A stretch of 64,000 bases of DNA from Microbacterium murale (GTDB lineage Bacteria; Actinomycetota; Actinomycetes; Actinomycetales; Microbacteriaceae), in assembly GCF_030815955.1 (NCBI RefSeq), contig NZ_JAUSXK010000001.1, positions 3,348,001-3,412,000 on the forward strand, written 5' to 3'. Below, piece after piece: positions 54,563 to 63,655 of this stretch. Position 1 is the first letter of the stretch; each line of letters begins with the position of its first letter. The notes under the pieces were generated by a model. It saw nothing but the letters and a program-made list of their open reading frames with translations. It made no database searches and was not told where the DNA came from. A program made the translations under genes and the position numbers.

Positions 54563-55884
54563 GCGGAGGTGCCTCCCAGCATCCGTTCCCAGAGCTGCGT
54601 GAATTCCGGCAGCGTCTTGGCCGTCGTGCCGATGTCGTCGATCTCCACATCTGGCACGCGCAGGCCGACGAGGGCGCCTGTGGTCGCGATGCGGTGATCG
54701 TGGTGCGCGGACCAGACCCCGCCGTGCAGCGGGCGAGGGATGATCCTGAGACCGTCCGCGAGCTCCTCGACCTCGCCGCCGAGAGCGGTGAGATTGCCGA
54801 TGAGCGCCGCGATGCGGTCGGTCTCGTGCATGCGGATATGTCCGATTCCGCGGATCGTCGTCGGGCCGTCAGCGAAGGCGGCGAGTCCGACGATCGTCGG
54901 AGAGAGCTCGCTGGCTGCGGATAGATCAAGGTCGAGGCCGCGGATGCTGTCGCCGGCGCGTACGGTCATCGTGCCGCTGTGGCGCCCGACGTGCGCACCC
55001 ATGGCCTGAAGGATGTCCGGCAGCAGCGCACCGGGCTGCGTGGAGTGCAGCGGCCACCCTGTGATCGAGACCTCGCCGCCGCTCACCATCGCCGCGGCGA
55101 GGAACGGGGCTGCATTGGAGAGGTCGGGCTCGATCGCGATCTCTTTCGCCCGCGGAACACCGGCCTCCACGAGCCATTCGCCGACCGCTGGACGCTCGAT
55201 GCGGATGCCGCGGCGGCTCAGCGATTCGATGGTCATGTCGATGTGCGGCAGGCTCGGCAGGTGATCTCCGGTGTGCACCAGATGCAGGCCGACATCGAAA
55301 CGAGGAGCGGCCAGCAGCAGACCGGAGACGAACTGGCTCGATGCGGATGCGTCGATCTCGATCCGGCCGCCACGGATGCGACCGTGACCGCGGATCGTGA
55401 ACGGCAGTGACCAGGTGCCCTCGTCATCGATGTCGACGCCGAGATCGCGGAGCGCTGTGATCATCGCGCCCATCGGTCGATGCAACGCGGTCTCATGCGC
55501 TGTGAGGTGAACATCCTCGGCCGCGAGACCGGCGATCGGGGCGATGAATCGCATGACAGTGCCGGCCTGACCGCAATCGACTGTGCCACCGACCCGCAGG
55601 TGGCCTGGTGTCACGAGCAGGTCGGGGCCGAACTCGCCTTCGCCGTCGATCTCTTCGATGCCGACGCCGAGTGTGCGAAGTGCGTCGATCATGCGCAGGG
55701 AGTCGTCTGAACGCAGTGGTGCGATCAGACGGCCGGGCCCATCTGCGATCGCGGCGATGATCAGCTCGCGGTTGGTGAGCGACTTCGACCCAGGAATGGT
55801 CAAGGTCGAGTGCACAGCGCCGGCGGCTACGGGCGCGCTGTATGCGCCCCGGGCGGGGGAAGTGGAATACCGAGTGTCACTCAT
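54559..55884 (-). CDS. aroA: 3-phosphoshikimate 1-carboxyvinyltransferase (EPSP synthase)
   Basis: 441 residues from the ATG at 55884; an ATG at 55893 also exists, but the -10 spacing favours 55884. [12 protein letters not shown] and [10 protein letters not shown] are the phosphate-binding and active-site motifs of EPSP synthase. Sixth step of the shikimate pathway, cytoplasmic. It is divergent from sigH and shares its promoter region with a SigH-type promoter. Coupled to rsgA downstream. Confidence 0.96.
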   Translation of the reverse strand: MSDTRYSTSPARGAYSAPVAAGAVHSTLTIPGSKSLTNRELIIAAIADGPGRLIAPLRSDDSLRMIDALRTLGVGIEEIDGEGEFGPDLLVTPGHLRVGGTVDCGQAGTVMRFIAPIAGLAAEDVHLTAHETALHRPMGAMITALRDLGVDIDDEGTWSLPFTIRGHGRIRGGRIEIDASASSQFVSGLLLAAPRFDVGLHLVHTGDHLPSLPHIDMTIESLSRRGIRIERPAVGEWLVEAGVPRAKEIAIEPDLSNAAPFLAAAMVSGGEVSITGWPLHSTQPGALLPDILQAMGAHVGRHSGTMTVRAGDSIRGLDLDLSAASELSPTIVGLAAFADGPTTIRGIGHIRMHETDRIAALIGNLTALGGEVEELADGLRIIPRPLHGGVWSAHHDHRIATTGALVGLRVPDVEIDDIGTTAKTLPEFTQLWERMLGGTSA

Positions 55885-55889
55885 CGGTT
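55864..55889 (+). promoter_or_regulatory. SigH/SigR-type promoter of sigH
   Basis: GGAAT (55864-55868), 18 bp, GTT (55887-55889), matching the known GGAAT-N18-GTT consensus of SigR/SigH. The -35 lies inside the first codons of aroA. It predicts a start near 55896 and autoregulation. Confidence 0.75.
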
Positions 55890-55891
55890 CC

Positions 55892-55897
55892 ACCTTA
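55892..55897 (-). promoter_or_regulatory. -10 element of aroA
   Basis: Minus-strand TAAGGT, 7 bp before the ATG at 55884. It overlaps the predicted start point of the SigH promoter. Confidence 0.5.
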
Positions 55898-55932
55898 GTG
55901 AACGGCGGGGCACACGCCGAGAAGGAGACCGA

Positions 55933-56595
55933 ATGCTCGCAACGCTGGAAAGCGGGATCACAGACATCACCGGCCTAGACTGGCCCGTGATGGATGACAT
56001 GGCACCCGCTGAAACGGCCGGCGACGCTCGGCGCGAATTCGAGGAACAGGCGATCCCGTTCATGGATCAGCTGTATGCGGCGGCGATGCGTATGACACGC
56101 AACCCCGCCGACGCTGCTGATCTGGTGCAGGAGACGTTCGTGAAGGCATTCGCGTCATGGGCATCGTTCACTCAGGGCACCAACCTGAAGGCGTGGCTCT
56201 ACCGCATCCTCACGAACACCTACATCAACATCTACCGCAAGAAGCAGCGCGAACCGTTCCAGGGCACGATCGACGAGCTTGAGGACTGGCAGATGGGCGG
56301 AGCGGAATCTACGACCGCGACGCACAGCCGCTCTGCCGAGGCTGAAGCGATCGATAGAATGCCGGCGTCTGTTGTGAAGGATGCGCTGCAGGAGGTCCCC
56401 GAGGACTTCCGACTGGCGGTGTACCTGGCTGACGTGGAGGGCTTCGCGTACCAGGAGATCGCCGACATCATGAAGACCCCCATCGGCACCGTGATGAGCC
56501 GCCTGCATCGTGGCAGGCGAATGCTGCGCGAGTTGCTGTCCGATTATGCCGCTGAGCGAGGGATCGCCACGGCCAGCACGAGGAGCAAGAAATGA
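55933..56595 (+). CDS. sigH: ECF sigma factor SigH/SigR
   Basis: 220 residues from the ATG at 55933 with AAGGAG 5 bp ahead. Region 2 reads [24 protein letters not shown], region 4 ends [31 protein letters not shown]. Such sigma factors switch on thioredoxin, mycothiol and protease genes under thiol-oxidative stress. The next gene, overlapping by ATGA, encodes its zinc anti-sigma factor. Several in-frame ATGs (for instance codon 20) could give a shorter product, as known for SigR. Confidence 0.95.
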   Translation: MLATLESGITDITGLDWPVMDDMAPAETAGDARREFEEQAIPFMDQLYAAAMRMTRNPADAADLVQETFVKAFASWASFTQGTNLKAWLYRILTNTYINIYRKKQREPFQGTIDELEDWQMGGAESTTATHSRSAEAEAIDRMPASVVKDALQEVPEDFRLAVYLADVEGFAYQEIADIMKTPIGTVMSRLHRGRRMLRELLSDYAAERGIATASTRSKK

Positions 56596-56837
56596 GCGAC
56601 TGCGGTTGCGACAAAGCCCGTCAGGATCTGGAGGAATACCTCCGCAATGAGGTGTGCAAGACGGAGCACAGCGAGATCCGAGAGCACATCGAGAACTGCC
56701 CCTCCTGCCAGGGCGAGGCACTCGTCGCCAGCACCTTGACCGAGGTCGTGGCGCGAGCGTGCAAAGAGACGGCGCCGGAAGAGCTCCGCGACCTGGTGCT
56801 CACGAAACTGCGCCACGCTCAGGCCGCCGTTCACTGA
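56592..56837 (+). CDS. rshA: Mycothiol-system zinc anti-sigma factor RshA/RsrA
   Basis: 81 residues. The redox switch HxxxCxxC is His32, Cys36, Cys39 (HIENCPSC), with more Cys at 4, 6, 22 and 56. Holds SigH until disulfide formation releases zinc. The start overlaps the sigH stop by 4 bp, so both are made in equal amounts. Length is normal for the family. Confidence 0.95.
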   Translation: MSDCGCDKARQDLEEYLRNEVCKTEHSEIREHIENCPSCQGEALVASTLTEVVARACKETAPEELRDLVLTKLRHAQAAVH

Positions 56838-56870
56838 CGCCGGCACTGACGTCGCGTCGGCGCCTGCCTT

Positions 56871-56876
56871 TAGGGT
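56871..56876 (+). promoter_or_regulatory. -10 element of the Eis-like gene
   Basis: TAGGGT, 6 bp before the ATG at 56883; GGAG lies in the spacer too close for a usual ribosome site. Confidence 0.45.
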
Positions 56877-56882
56877 GGAGAG

Positions 56883-58175
56883 ATGACCGACGCGCGTAGT
56901 ATTCCTGTCGACCCCACCTCCCTCGAGCGCCTGGCCGGGCAGCAGCTGACGTATCGAAACATCGACATGTCCTTGCCGGCAGATGCCGAAGCGTTCTTCC
57001 GTGCAGATGCGCGTGGATTCCTCGATTCCGAGCCCAGCGCCGAAGTGATCACCGCGACGACGGCAGCGCTCGAAGCCCGTCGTAACATCGGTGTGTTCGA
57101 GGTCGGTGCCGATGAGGGCGCGCTGCCCGTCGCGACGGTCAATTCCTGGGTCACGCCGCTCACGGTGCCGGGCGGCGAAGTGGACATGTGGGCGATCAGT
57201 TCGGTGACGGTCTCCGGCACCCATCGTCGGCGGGGGATCGCGCGGGCACTGCTCGAAGGAGAACTCCGGGCCGCCGCATCCGCCGGTGTGCCCATCGCGG
57301 GTCTCACCGTCTCCGAGGCGACGATCTACGGCCGCTACGGATTCGCCTCGGCGATCCCCGCTGCACGAATCACCGTCGACACGCGTCGCGCCGGATGGGC
57401 CGCAACCGCGCCGGCGGGCCGGGTGGAGTACATCGACAAGGAGACGCTGAGGGATCATCTGTCGACGCTGCACGATGTGGCGCGCACCCAGCGGTCGGGT
57501 CAGATCGCTGGCTGGAAGCTGCGTTGGGATCGCGTGGCCGGACTCACGCCGGATCACCCGTCTGCAGCATCCGTTCGAGGCGTCCGCTACCTGGACGAGC
57601 ACGGTGCCGTGCGCGGCGTGATGGCTTACAAGCTCGCCGAGATTCCTGATACCTTCCGCTTCGAGATGACGATCTTCCACATCTCCGCCGTCACTTCTGA
57701 CGCGCTCACCGCCCTCTGGGGCTTCGCTCTGCAGCATGATCTGGTCGACAGGATCAGCGTCGACCTGCGTCCCATCGATGATCCGCTGCCATGGCTGGTC
57801 TCCGACCGACGAGGCGTCGAGGTCGTGGTGCACGATCACGGATGGCTGCGCATCCTCGATGTTCCCGCTGCGCTCTCGGCGCGCACGTACCGTGCGCCGA
57901 TCGACGTGGTGCTCCGCGTGGTCGACTCGCTGGGCTTCGCTGAAGGCTCGTGGCGTCTCACTGTCGACGATTCGATCGCCAGGGTCGTGCCTGAAGCGGA
58001 TGCCGCAGTGGATGTCGTTCTGGACGTCGCAGCGCTGTCAGCGCTCTACGTCGGGGGAGTGAGCGCCGTGCAGCTGCGCGCTGCCGGACTTCTGGATGCC
58101 ACCGCACAGGTCGCCGCATCGATCGATGATGCGTTCCGCGCCGCAGAGGCTCCGCTGCTCGGCATCTGGTACTGA
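56883..58175 (+). CDS. Eis-like GNAT acetyltransferase
   Basis: 430 residues in the three-part Eis layout: an N-terminal GNAT domain with the acetyl-CoA loop HRRRGIARALLEGEL (about residue 115) and EATIYGRYGFASA, a second degenerate GNAT domain and a SCP2-like C-terminal domain. The C-terminus ends LLGIWY; in Eis the terminal carboxylate takes part in catalysis. Eis acetylates amino groups of aminoglycosides and lysines; the natural substrate here is unknown. It is convergent with kgd. Confidence 0.9.
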   Translation: MTDARSIPVDPTSLERLAGQQLTYRNIDMSLPADAEAFFRADARGFLDSEPSAEVITATTAALEARRNIGVFEVGADEGALPVATVNSWVTPLTVPGGEVDMWAISSVTVSGTHRRRGIARALLEGELRAAASAGVPIAGLTVSEATIYGRYGFASAIPAARITVDTRRAGWAATAPAGRVEYIDKETLRDHLSTLHDVARTQRSGQIAGWKLRWDRVAGLTPDHPSAASVRGVRYLDEHGAVRGVMAYKLAEIPDTFRFEMTIFHISAVTSDALTALWGFALQHDLVDRISVDLRPIDDPLPWLVSDRRGVEVVVHDHGWLRILDVPAALSARTYRAPIDVVLRVVDSLGFAEGSWRLTVDDSIARVVPEADAAVDVVLDVAALSALYVGGVSAVQLRAAGLLDATAQVAASIDDAFRAAEAPLLGIWY

Positions 58176-58193
58176 GCAGCGGAGCGATTCGGA

Positions 58194-61100
58194 TCAGACG
58201 CTGAGAGCGCGCTTGAGCAGATCGGCCTGCTCTGCGGCGTGCACCTTCGAAGACCCTGATGCGGGCGACGCGGAGGCGGCACGCGCGACCGTGCGGAACT
58301 GACGGTCGCCCGGCACATCCGTGAACGCGAGCGCGAGGAACGGCCACGCACCCTGGTTCTCCGGCTCCTCCTGGACCCACACCAATTCGGCGTTCGGGTA
58401 CGAGTCGGTGATCGCCTTGAGCGCATCGATCGGCGTCGGGTACAACTGCTCCAGTCGTACCAGCGCGATCTCAGGGTTCGGGTTCTTGTCGAGCTCGTTG
58501 CGCAGATCCCAGTGCACCTTGCCGGAGTGCACGAGAACGCGCTTGACGCTCTCGCGGTTCAGGTCGCGGTGGTCATCGATCACCGGTTCGAAGCGGCCCT
58601 GGGTGAAGTCTTCGACGTTGCTCGTCGCACCTCGAAGACGCAGCATCGCCTTCGGCGTGAACACGATCAGAGGTCGCCGCGGACGGGCGTACGCCTGGCG
58701 GCGCAGCAGGTGGAAGTACGAAGCGGGCGTGGACGGGCGTGCGACGGTCATGTTGTCCTGCGCGCACAGCTGGAGGAAGCGCTCGATGCGTGCGGAGGAG
58801 TGGTCCGGCCCCTGTCCCTCGTAACCGTGCGGGAGAAGCAGGGTGACGCCGGACTGCTGACCCCACTTCTGATCGGCCGAAGAGATGTACTCGTCGATGA
58901 CCGCCTGCGCCGTGTTCGCGAAGTCACCGAACTGCGCCTCCCACAGGACCAGCGCTTCCGGCGCCTCGACCGAGTAGCCGTACTCGTACGCCATCGCGGC
59001 GTACTCGCTCAGGAGCGAGTCGTAGACGAAGAAGCGTCCCTGGTTCTCCGAGAGGTTGGCCAGCGGCAGCCACTCCTGCCCGTTGGAGCGGTCGTGCATG
59101 ACGGCGTGACGCTGCACGAACGTGCCGCGCCGTGAGTCCTGGCCGGCGAGGCGCACCGGCGTGCCTTCGACGAGCAGCGACCCGAACGCGAGCAGCTCGC
59201 CGAAGCCCCAATCGATGTTGCCGCTGCGGGTCATCTCGACCCGCTTGTCCAGCAGTTGCTGGATCTTGGGATGGACCGTGAAACCATCGGGCTTGTTCGC
59301 GAACGCCTCGCCGATGAGGCCGACGACCTCTGCGGAGACACCGGTGACGTCCGGCTCACCGCTGACTTCATCGACGGGGACGAGGTCCGGAGCGATCGGC
59401 GTGGCGCCGGTCTCCGCCGCGTGGGTCTCTGCGAAAGCGACCTCGAGTCGGCCTTGGAAGTCGTCTTTTGCCTGGTCGTACTCTTCCTCGGTGATATCAC
59501 CGCGGCCGACCAGAGCCTCGGTGTACAGCTTGCGCACCGATCGCTTCTCCTGGATCAGGTCGGTCATGAGCGGCTGCGTCATCGACGGGTCGTCGCCCTC
59601 ATTGTGCCCGCGACGGCGGTAGCAGACGAGATCGATGACGACGTCGCGGTGGAAGCGCTCGCGATACTCGAAGGCGAGCTGCGCCACGTGGATGACCGAC
59701 TCGGGGTCATCGCCGTTGACGTGGAAGATCGGTGCCTGAGTGGTCTTGGCGACGTCCGTGGCATACACCGAGGTGCGTGCATCTGTCGGGGTAGTGGTGA
59801 ACCCGACCTGGTTGTTGACGACGACGTGGATCGTGCCACCCGTGCGGTAGCCGCGCAGTTGTGCCATCTGCAGCGTCTCGACGACGACTCCCTGGCCGGC
59901 GAAGGCCGCATCGCCGTGCACGAGGATCGGCAGCCACGAGAACGTGCCGATCGGCTTGCGGTCCTGCTTGGCGCGCACGATTCCCTCGAGCACGCCATCG
60001 ACGGTCTCGAGATGCGACGGGTTGGCTGCGAGATAGACCGGCAGCTCCGACTTGTCGTCGGCGATGAACGTGCCCTTGGTGCCAAGGTGGTACTTCACGT
60101 CGCCGGAACCGCGCTTGTTCCCTGTGGCCTGAAGCCCCTCGAACTCGCGGAACACCTGACCGTACGTCTTGCCGGCGATGTTGGTCAGCACATTCAGCCG
60201 CCCGCGGTGGGCCATTCCGATCGCGGCACCCTCGAGGCCGCTTGCTGCGGCACCCTGCAGGATCTCGTCGAGCAGCGGTATCAGTGATTCTCCGCCCTCG
60301 AGCGAGAAGCGCTTCTGGCCGACGAACTTGGTCTGCAGGAACGTCTCGAACGCTTCGGCTTCGTTGAGCTTGCGCAGAACACGCAGCTGCTCGTCGTGAC
60401 CGGGCTTCTGATATTTGACCTCGACCTGCTCCTGGAACCAGCGTCGCTGCTCCGGGTCCTGGATGTGCATGTACTCGATGCCGAGCGTGCGGCAGTACGA
60501 GTCGCGGAGCACCCCGAGGATGTCGCGCAGCTTCATCAGGCGCTTGCCGCCGAAACCGCCGGTGACGAACTCTCGATCGAGGTCCCAGAAAGTGAGGCCG
60601 TGGCTCTCGATCTCCAGATCGGGGTGCGAGCGCTGCACGTACTGGAGCGGATCGATGTCGGCCATCAGATGCCCGCGGACGCGGTAGGAATTGATCAGTT
60701 CCTGCACACGGGACTGCTTGTCGACCCGCTCTGCCAGGTCGACCGCGATGTCGGCGTTCCAACGGATCGGCGCGTACGGGATGCGGAGAGCCGCGAAGAT
60801 GTCGTCGTAGAAGCCACGCTCGCCGAGAAGCAGTTCGTGCGTCTTCTTGAGGAACTCGCCGGAACCCGCGCCCTGGATCACACGGTGGTCGTAAGTACTG
60901 GTGAGGGTGATCGTCTTGCCGATGCCGAGTTCGGCGAGCGTCTTCGCGCTCGCGCCCTGGAACTCCGCCGGATACTCGAGGGCACCGGCGCCGATGATGC
61001 AGCCCTGGCCCTTCATGAGGCGCGGTACGGAGTGCACTGTGCCGATGCCGCCGGGGTTGGTGAGAGAGACCGTGGTGCCGGCGAAGTCGCCCGCGGTGAG

Positions 61101-61889
61101 CTTGTTGGCCCGTGCGCGGGTGACGAGATCCTCGTACGCGGCGAGGTACTCGGTGAAGGTCAGCGTGTCGGCGCGCTTGATGCTCGGCACCATGAGGGCC
61201 CGGGTGCCGTCGGGCTTGGGCAGGTCGATCGCGATACCGAGGTTGACGTGGGCCGGCGCGACGACGGAAGGCTTGCCGTCGATCTCGGCGTAGAACACGT
61301 TCTGGCTCGGGAACTCCTTCAACGACTGGATCAGAGCCCAGCCGATGAGGTGCGTGAAGCTGATCTTGCCGCCGCGCGAACGCGACATGTGGTTGTTGAT
61401 GACGATGCGGTTGTCGATCATCAGCTTCGCCGGAATGGTCCGGACGCTGGTCGCCGTGGGGACGGTCAGCGACTGGTCCATGTTCGCGGCGAGGGTCTTG
61501 GTCATGCCGCGAAGGGGAGTGACCTTGTCCTCATCGGCGGACTCCTCGGCCGCCTTCGCCTCCGGCTTCGGCGCCTGAGCGGGAATCGGCGCAGGCGCTG
61601 CGGGCTTCGCAGTGGTTCGAGCGACGGGCTGCGAACCGATCACCGGGATCGGGGCCGTCACCGGATGCTCTGCCGCGGCTGCGGATGCAGCGGCGGAAGT
61701 CGGTGCCGGTGCGGACGCGGCGGGTGCGGACGAGGCATCCGCCTTGTAGTTCTCCAGGATCGGCCACCACTCCTTGTCGACGGAGTTGCGATCGATCTTG
61801 AACTGTTCGTAGAGTTCGTCGACGAGCCACGAGTTGGCTCCGAAATCCCCGTCGTCCGAACCTCCGACGCCGGCCACCTGGTTCGCCAC
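58194..61889 (-). CDS. kgd: Multifunctional 2-oxoglutarate dehydrogenase/decarboxylase
   Basis: 1231 residues from a GTG. An N-terminal segment (WLVDELYEQFKIDRNSVDKEWW) and Ala/Pro linker lead to an E2-type acyltransferase domain (about 105-350, DHRVIQGAGSGEFL with the catalytic His) and then the thiamine-diphosphate E1 part (AHRGRLNVLTNIAGK, GDAAFAGQG, VNNQVGFTT). This fusion is the actinobacterial Kgd/OdhA, linking the TCA cycle to glutamate metabolism; OdhI/GarA-type proteins inhibit it. The linker has no lipoyl domain. Complete and of normal length. Confidence 0.97.
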   Translation of the reverse strand: MANQVAGVGGSDDGDFGANSWLVDELYEQFKIDRNSVDKEWWPILENYKADASSAPAASAPAPTSAAASAAAAEHPVTAPIPVIGSQPVARTTAKPAAPAPIPAQAPKPEAKAAEESADEDKVTPLRGMTKTLAANMDQSLTVPTATSVRTIPAKLMIDNRIVINNHMSRSRGGKISFTHLIGWALIQSLKEFPSQNVFYAEIDGKPSVVAPAHVNLGIAIDLPKPDGTRALMVPSIKRADTLTFTEYLAAYEDLVTRARANKLTAGDFAGTTVSLTNPGGIGTVHSVPRLMKGQGCIIGAGALEYPAEFQGASAKTLAELGIGKTITLTSTYDHRVIQGAGSGEFLKKTHELLLGERGFYDDIFAALRIPYAPIRWNADIAVDLAERVDKQSRVQELINSYRVRGHLMADIDPLQYVQRSHPDLEIESHGLTFWDLDREFVTGGFGGKRLMKLRDILGVLRDSYCRTLGIEYMHIQDPEQRRWFQEQVEVKYQKPGHDEQLRVLRKLNEAEAFETFLQTKFVGQKRFSLEGGESLIPLLDEILQGAAASGLEGAAIGMAHRGRLNVLTNIAGKTYGQVFREFEGLQATGNKRGSGDVKYHLGTKGTFIADDKSELPVYLAANPSHLETVDGVLEGIVRAKQDRKPIGTFSWLPILVHGDAAFAGQGVVVETLQMAQLRGYRTGGTIHVVVNNQVGFTTTPTDARTSVYATDVAKTTQAPIFHVNGDDPESVIHVAQLAFEYRERFHRDVVIDLVCYRRRGHNEGDDPSMTQPLMTDLIQEKRSVRKLYTEALVGRGDITEEEYDQAKDDFQGRLEVAFAETHAAETGATPIAPDLVPVDEVSGEPDVTGVSAEVVGLIGEAFANKPDGFTVHPKIQQLLDKRVEMTRSGNIDWGFGELLAFGSLLVEGTPVRLAGQDSRRGTFVQRHAVMHDRSNGQEWLPLANLSENQGRFFVYDSLLSEYAAMAYEYGYSVEAPEALVLWEAQFGDFANTAQAVIDEYISSADQKWGQQSGVTLLLPHGYEGQGPDHSSARIERFLQLCAQDNMTVARPSTPASYFHLLRRQAYARPRRPLIVFTPKAMLRLRGATSNVEDFTQGRFEPVIDDHRDLNRESVKRVLVHSGKVHWDLRNELDKNPNPEIALVRLEQLYPTPIDALKAITDSYPNAELVWVQEEPENQGAWPFLALAFTDVPGDRQFRTVARAASASPASGSSKVHAAEQADLLKRALSV

Positions 61890-62032
61890 GCGCTATCGCC
61901 CTCTTTCATCGCTGAAGCTTCTGTCCACGCGCGGAATGGGAGGCCCCCGGGTCAGCGCGCTCTGCCATCTAGCCTAACGTGTTCTCGCGCACGGATACGC
62001 GAGCACGCCTGCCCGATCTGAAGGGATGAAGC

Positions 62033-62038
62033 TACCGT
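62033..62038 (+). promoter_or_regulatory. -10 element of guaB1
   Basis: TACCGT, 6 bp before the ATG at 62045. Confidence 0.5.
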
Positions 62039-62044
62039 GGGGGT

Positions 62045-63505
62045 ATGAAGTTCGTCAGCGCGCAACCTGCCGTAGATCTCACCTATTCGGACGTCTTCCT
62101 GGTGCCGCGGCGTTCTGACATCACCAGTCGGCTCGAGGTCGATCTCTCGCCTGGAGACGGCACCCCCGCGACCATCCCGCTCGTCGCCTCGAACATGAAC
62201 TCGGTCACGGGCCCCCGGCTCGCCGCAGTGCTCGCTCGGCGCGGCGGATTGGGAGTCCTTCCGCAGGACATGCCGCTGCAGGATCTGGATGCCGCGATCC
62301 GTGAGGTGAAGCGGCAACCGGTGGAATGGGACACGCCGCTGGTGCTTCCGCCGTCGGCCTCCGTCGCCGAGGCGCTCTGCCTCTTGCCCGCTACTGCCGG
62401 TCACGGCATCGTGGTCGCCGAAGGCATCGCAGGGACGGTGGTCGAGGCATCCGCTGTCCAGGGCATCCTGCCTGCCACCAGACTCGCCACCGCGTTGCCG
62501 GATGCGCAGCTGGGTGATCTGGTGCACGCCGGCACTCCCGCGCTGGACGCGGAGGACGTCACGACTCCGCGTGCGGCGTTCGACGTCATCACCGAGACGG
62601 GTGCCGAGCTCGTCACGGTTCTGCGTCACGGCCATCTGATCGGAACGCTGAGCGCACGCAGCGCGCTGCGCTCGACCCTTTACACGCCCGCGGTGGACGC
62701 GGATGGACGTCTGGCGGTCGGCGCCGCTGTCGGCATCAACGGTGACGTCGCGGCCAAAGCCAAGGCACTAGCCGCCGCCGGCGTCGACGTGCTCGTCATC
62801 GACACCGCGCACGGCCACCAGGAGGGCATGCTGCGCGCGCTCTCGAAAGTCGCGGCGCTGAACCTCGGCATCCCGCTCGTCGCAGGCAACATCGTCACGG
62901 CTGACGGCGCGAACGACCTGGTGGATGCCGGCGCCTCGATCCTCAAGGTCGGTGTCGGACCTGGCGCCATGTGCACCACGCGAATGATGACGGCTGTCGG
63001 GCGCCCGCAGTTCTCCGCCGTACTGGAGACGGCGCAGGCCGCCCACGAACTGGGTGCGCACGTGTGGGCGGATGGGGGAGTGCGCTACCCGCGGGACGTC
63101 GCGCTCGCTCTCGCCGCCGGTGCGGCATCCGTCATGATCGGCTCCTGGTTCGCCGGCACGATCGAAGCCCCCGGCCAGCTGCAGACGGATGCGGATGGCC
63201 GCCTCTACAAGGAGTCCTGGGGCATGGCGTCGACGAAGGCAGTGCAGGCGCGCTTCGGGCGACTGGATGCGTACGAGCGGGCACGCAAGGAGCTCTTCGC
63301 CGAGGGCATCTCGTCGTCGAGGATCTATCTCGATCCGCTGCGACCGGGCGTGGAGGACCTGCTCGACATGATCACCTCCGGTGTGCGCTCGTCGTTCACC
63401 TATGCGGGCGCGGCTTCAGTACCGGAGTTCCACGACCGTGCTCTGGTCGGTCGGCAGTCCGCCGCCGGATATGAAGAGGGCAAGGCATTGCCCGTCAGCT
63501 GGTAG
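62045..63505 (+). CDS. guaB1: GuaB1 family IMP dehydrogenase-related protein
   Basis: 486 residues. The (beta/alpha)8 barrel of the IMPDH/GMP reductase family with YSDVFLVPRRSD at the start, two CBS motifs (about 95-220) and the catalytic Cys310 in GVGPGAMCTTRMM. The actinobacterial GuaB1 branch has been assigned GMP reductase activity in mycobacteria, converting GMP to IMP, so purine salvage is more likely than IMP oxidation. It stands alone behind its own promoter, divergent from kgd. Confidence 0.93.
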   Translation: MKFVSAQPAVDLTYSDVFLVPRRSDITSRLEVDLSPGDGTPATIPLVASNMNSVTGPRLAAVLARRGGLGVLPQDMPLQDLDAAIREVKRQPVEWDTPLVLPPSASVAEALCLLPATAGHGIVVAEGIAGTVVEASAVQGILPATRLATALPDAQLGDLVHAGTPALDAEDVTTPRAAFDVITETGAELVTVLRHGHLIGTLSARSALRSTLYTPAVDADGRLAVGAAVGINGDVAAKAKALAAAGVDVLVIDTAHGHQEGMLRALSKVAALNLGIPLVAGNIVTADGANDLVDAGASILKVGVGPGAMCTTRMMTAVGRPQFSAVLETAQAAHELGAHVWADGGVRYPRDVALALAAGAASVMIGSWFAGTIEAPGQLQTDADGRLYKESWGMASTKAVQARFGRLDAYERARKELFAEGISSSRIYLDPLRPGVEDLLDMITSGVRSSFTYAGAASVPEFHDRALVGRQSAAGYEEGKALPVSW

Positions 63506-63565
63506 GGCCTGCACCCGCCGCGCACGCGGATGCTGTGAAAAGGCGAGAGCGCAGCTTTCACTCTG

Positions 63566-63571
63566 TAGAAT
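63566..63571 (+). promoter_or_regulatory. -10 element upstream of the CNNM leader
   Basis: TAGAAT, 9 bp before the ATG of the leader ORF at 63581. A GTGAAA/TTTCAC inverted repeat (63535-63561) lies just before it. Confidence 0.45.
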
Positions 63572-63580
63572 CGATGCACC

Positions 63581-63655
63581 ATGGACGACCCTCCCAGTTG
63601 TAGTACATCGCCCCACTGCCCGCCCCGGCTCCTTGAGGAGGAGGGGAACGACTGA
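63581..63655 (+). CDS. Putative acidic/proline-rich leader peptide before CNNM gene
   Basis: 24 codons, beginning MDDPPSCSTSPHCPPRLLEE, ending in TGA that overlaps the next ATG as TGATG. Asp-Asp-Pro-Pro at the N-terminus resembles leader peptides whose translation is unstable at low magnesium, such as MgtL (start MEPDPTPL). Ribosomes finishing it would stop on the next start codon. No further evidence of translation can be seen. Confidence 0.5.
   Translation: MDDPPSCSTSPHCPPRLLEEEGND

Noticed and set aside
60396..62021. A 541-codon open frame on the plus strand
   Set aside because: Antisense to kgd; no domain, and kgd is complete.
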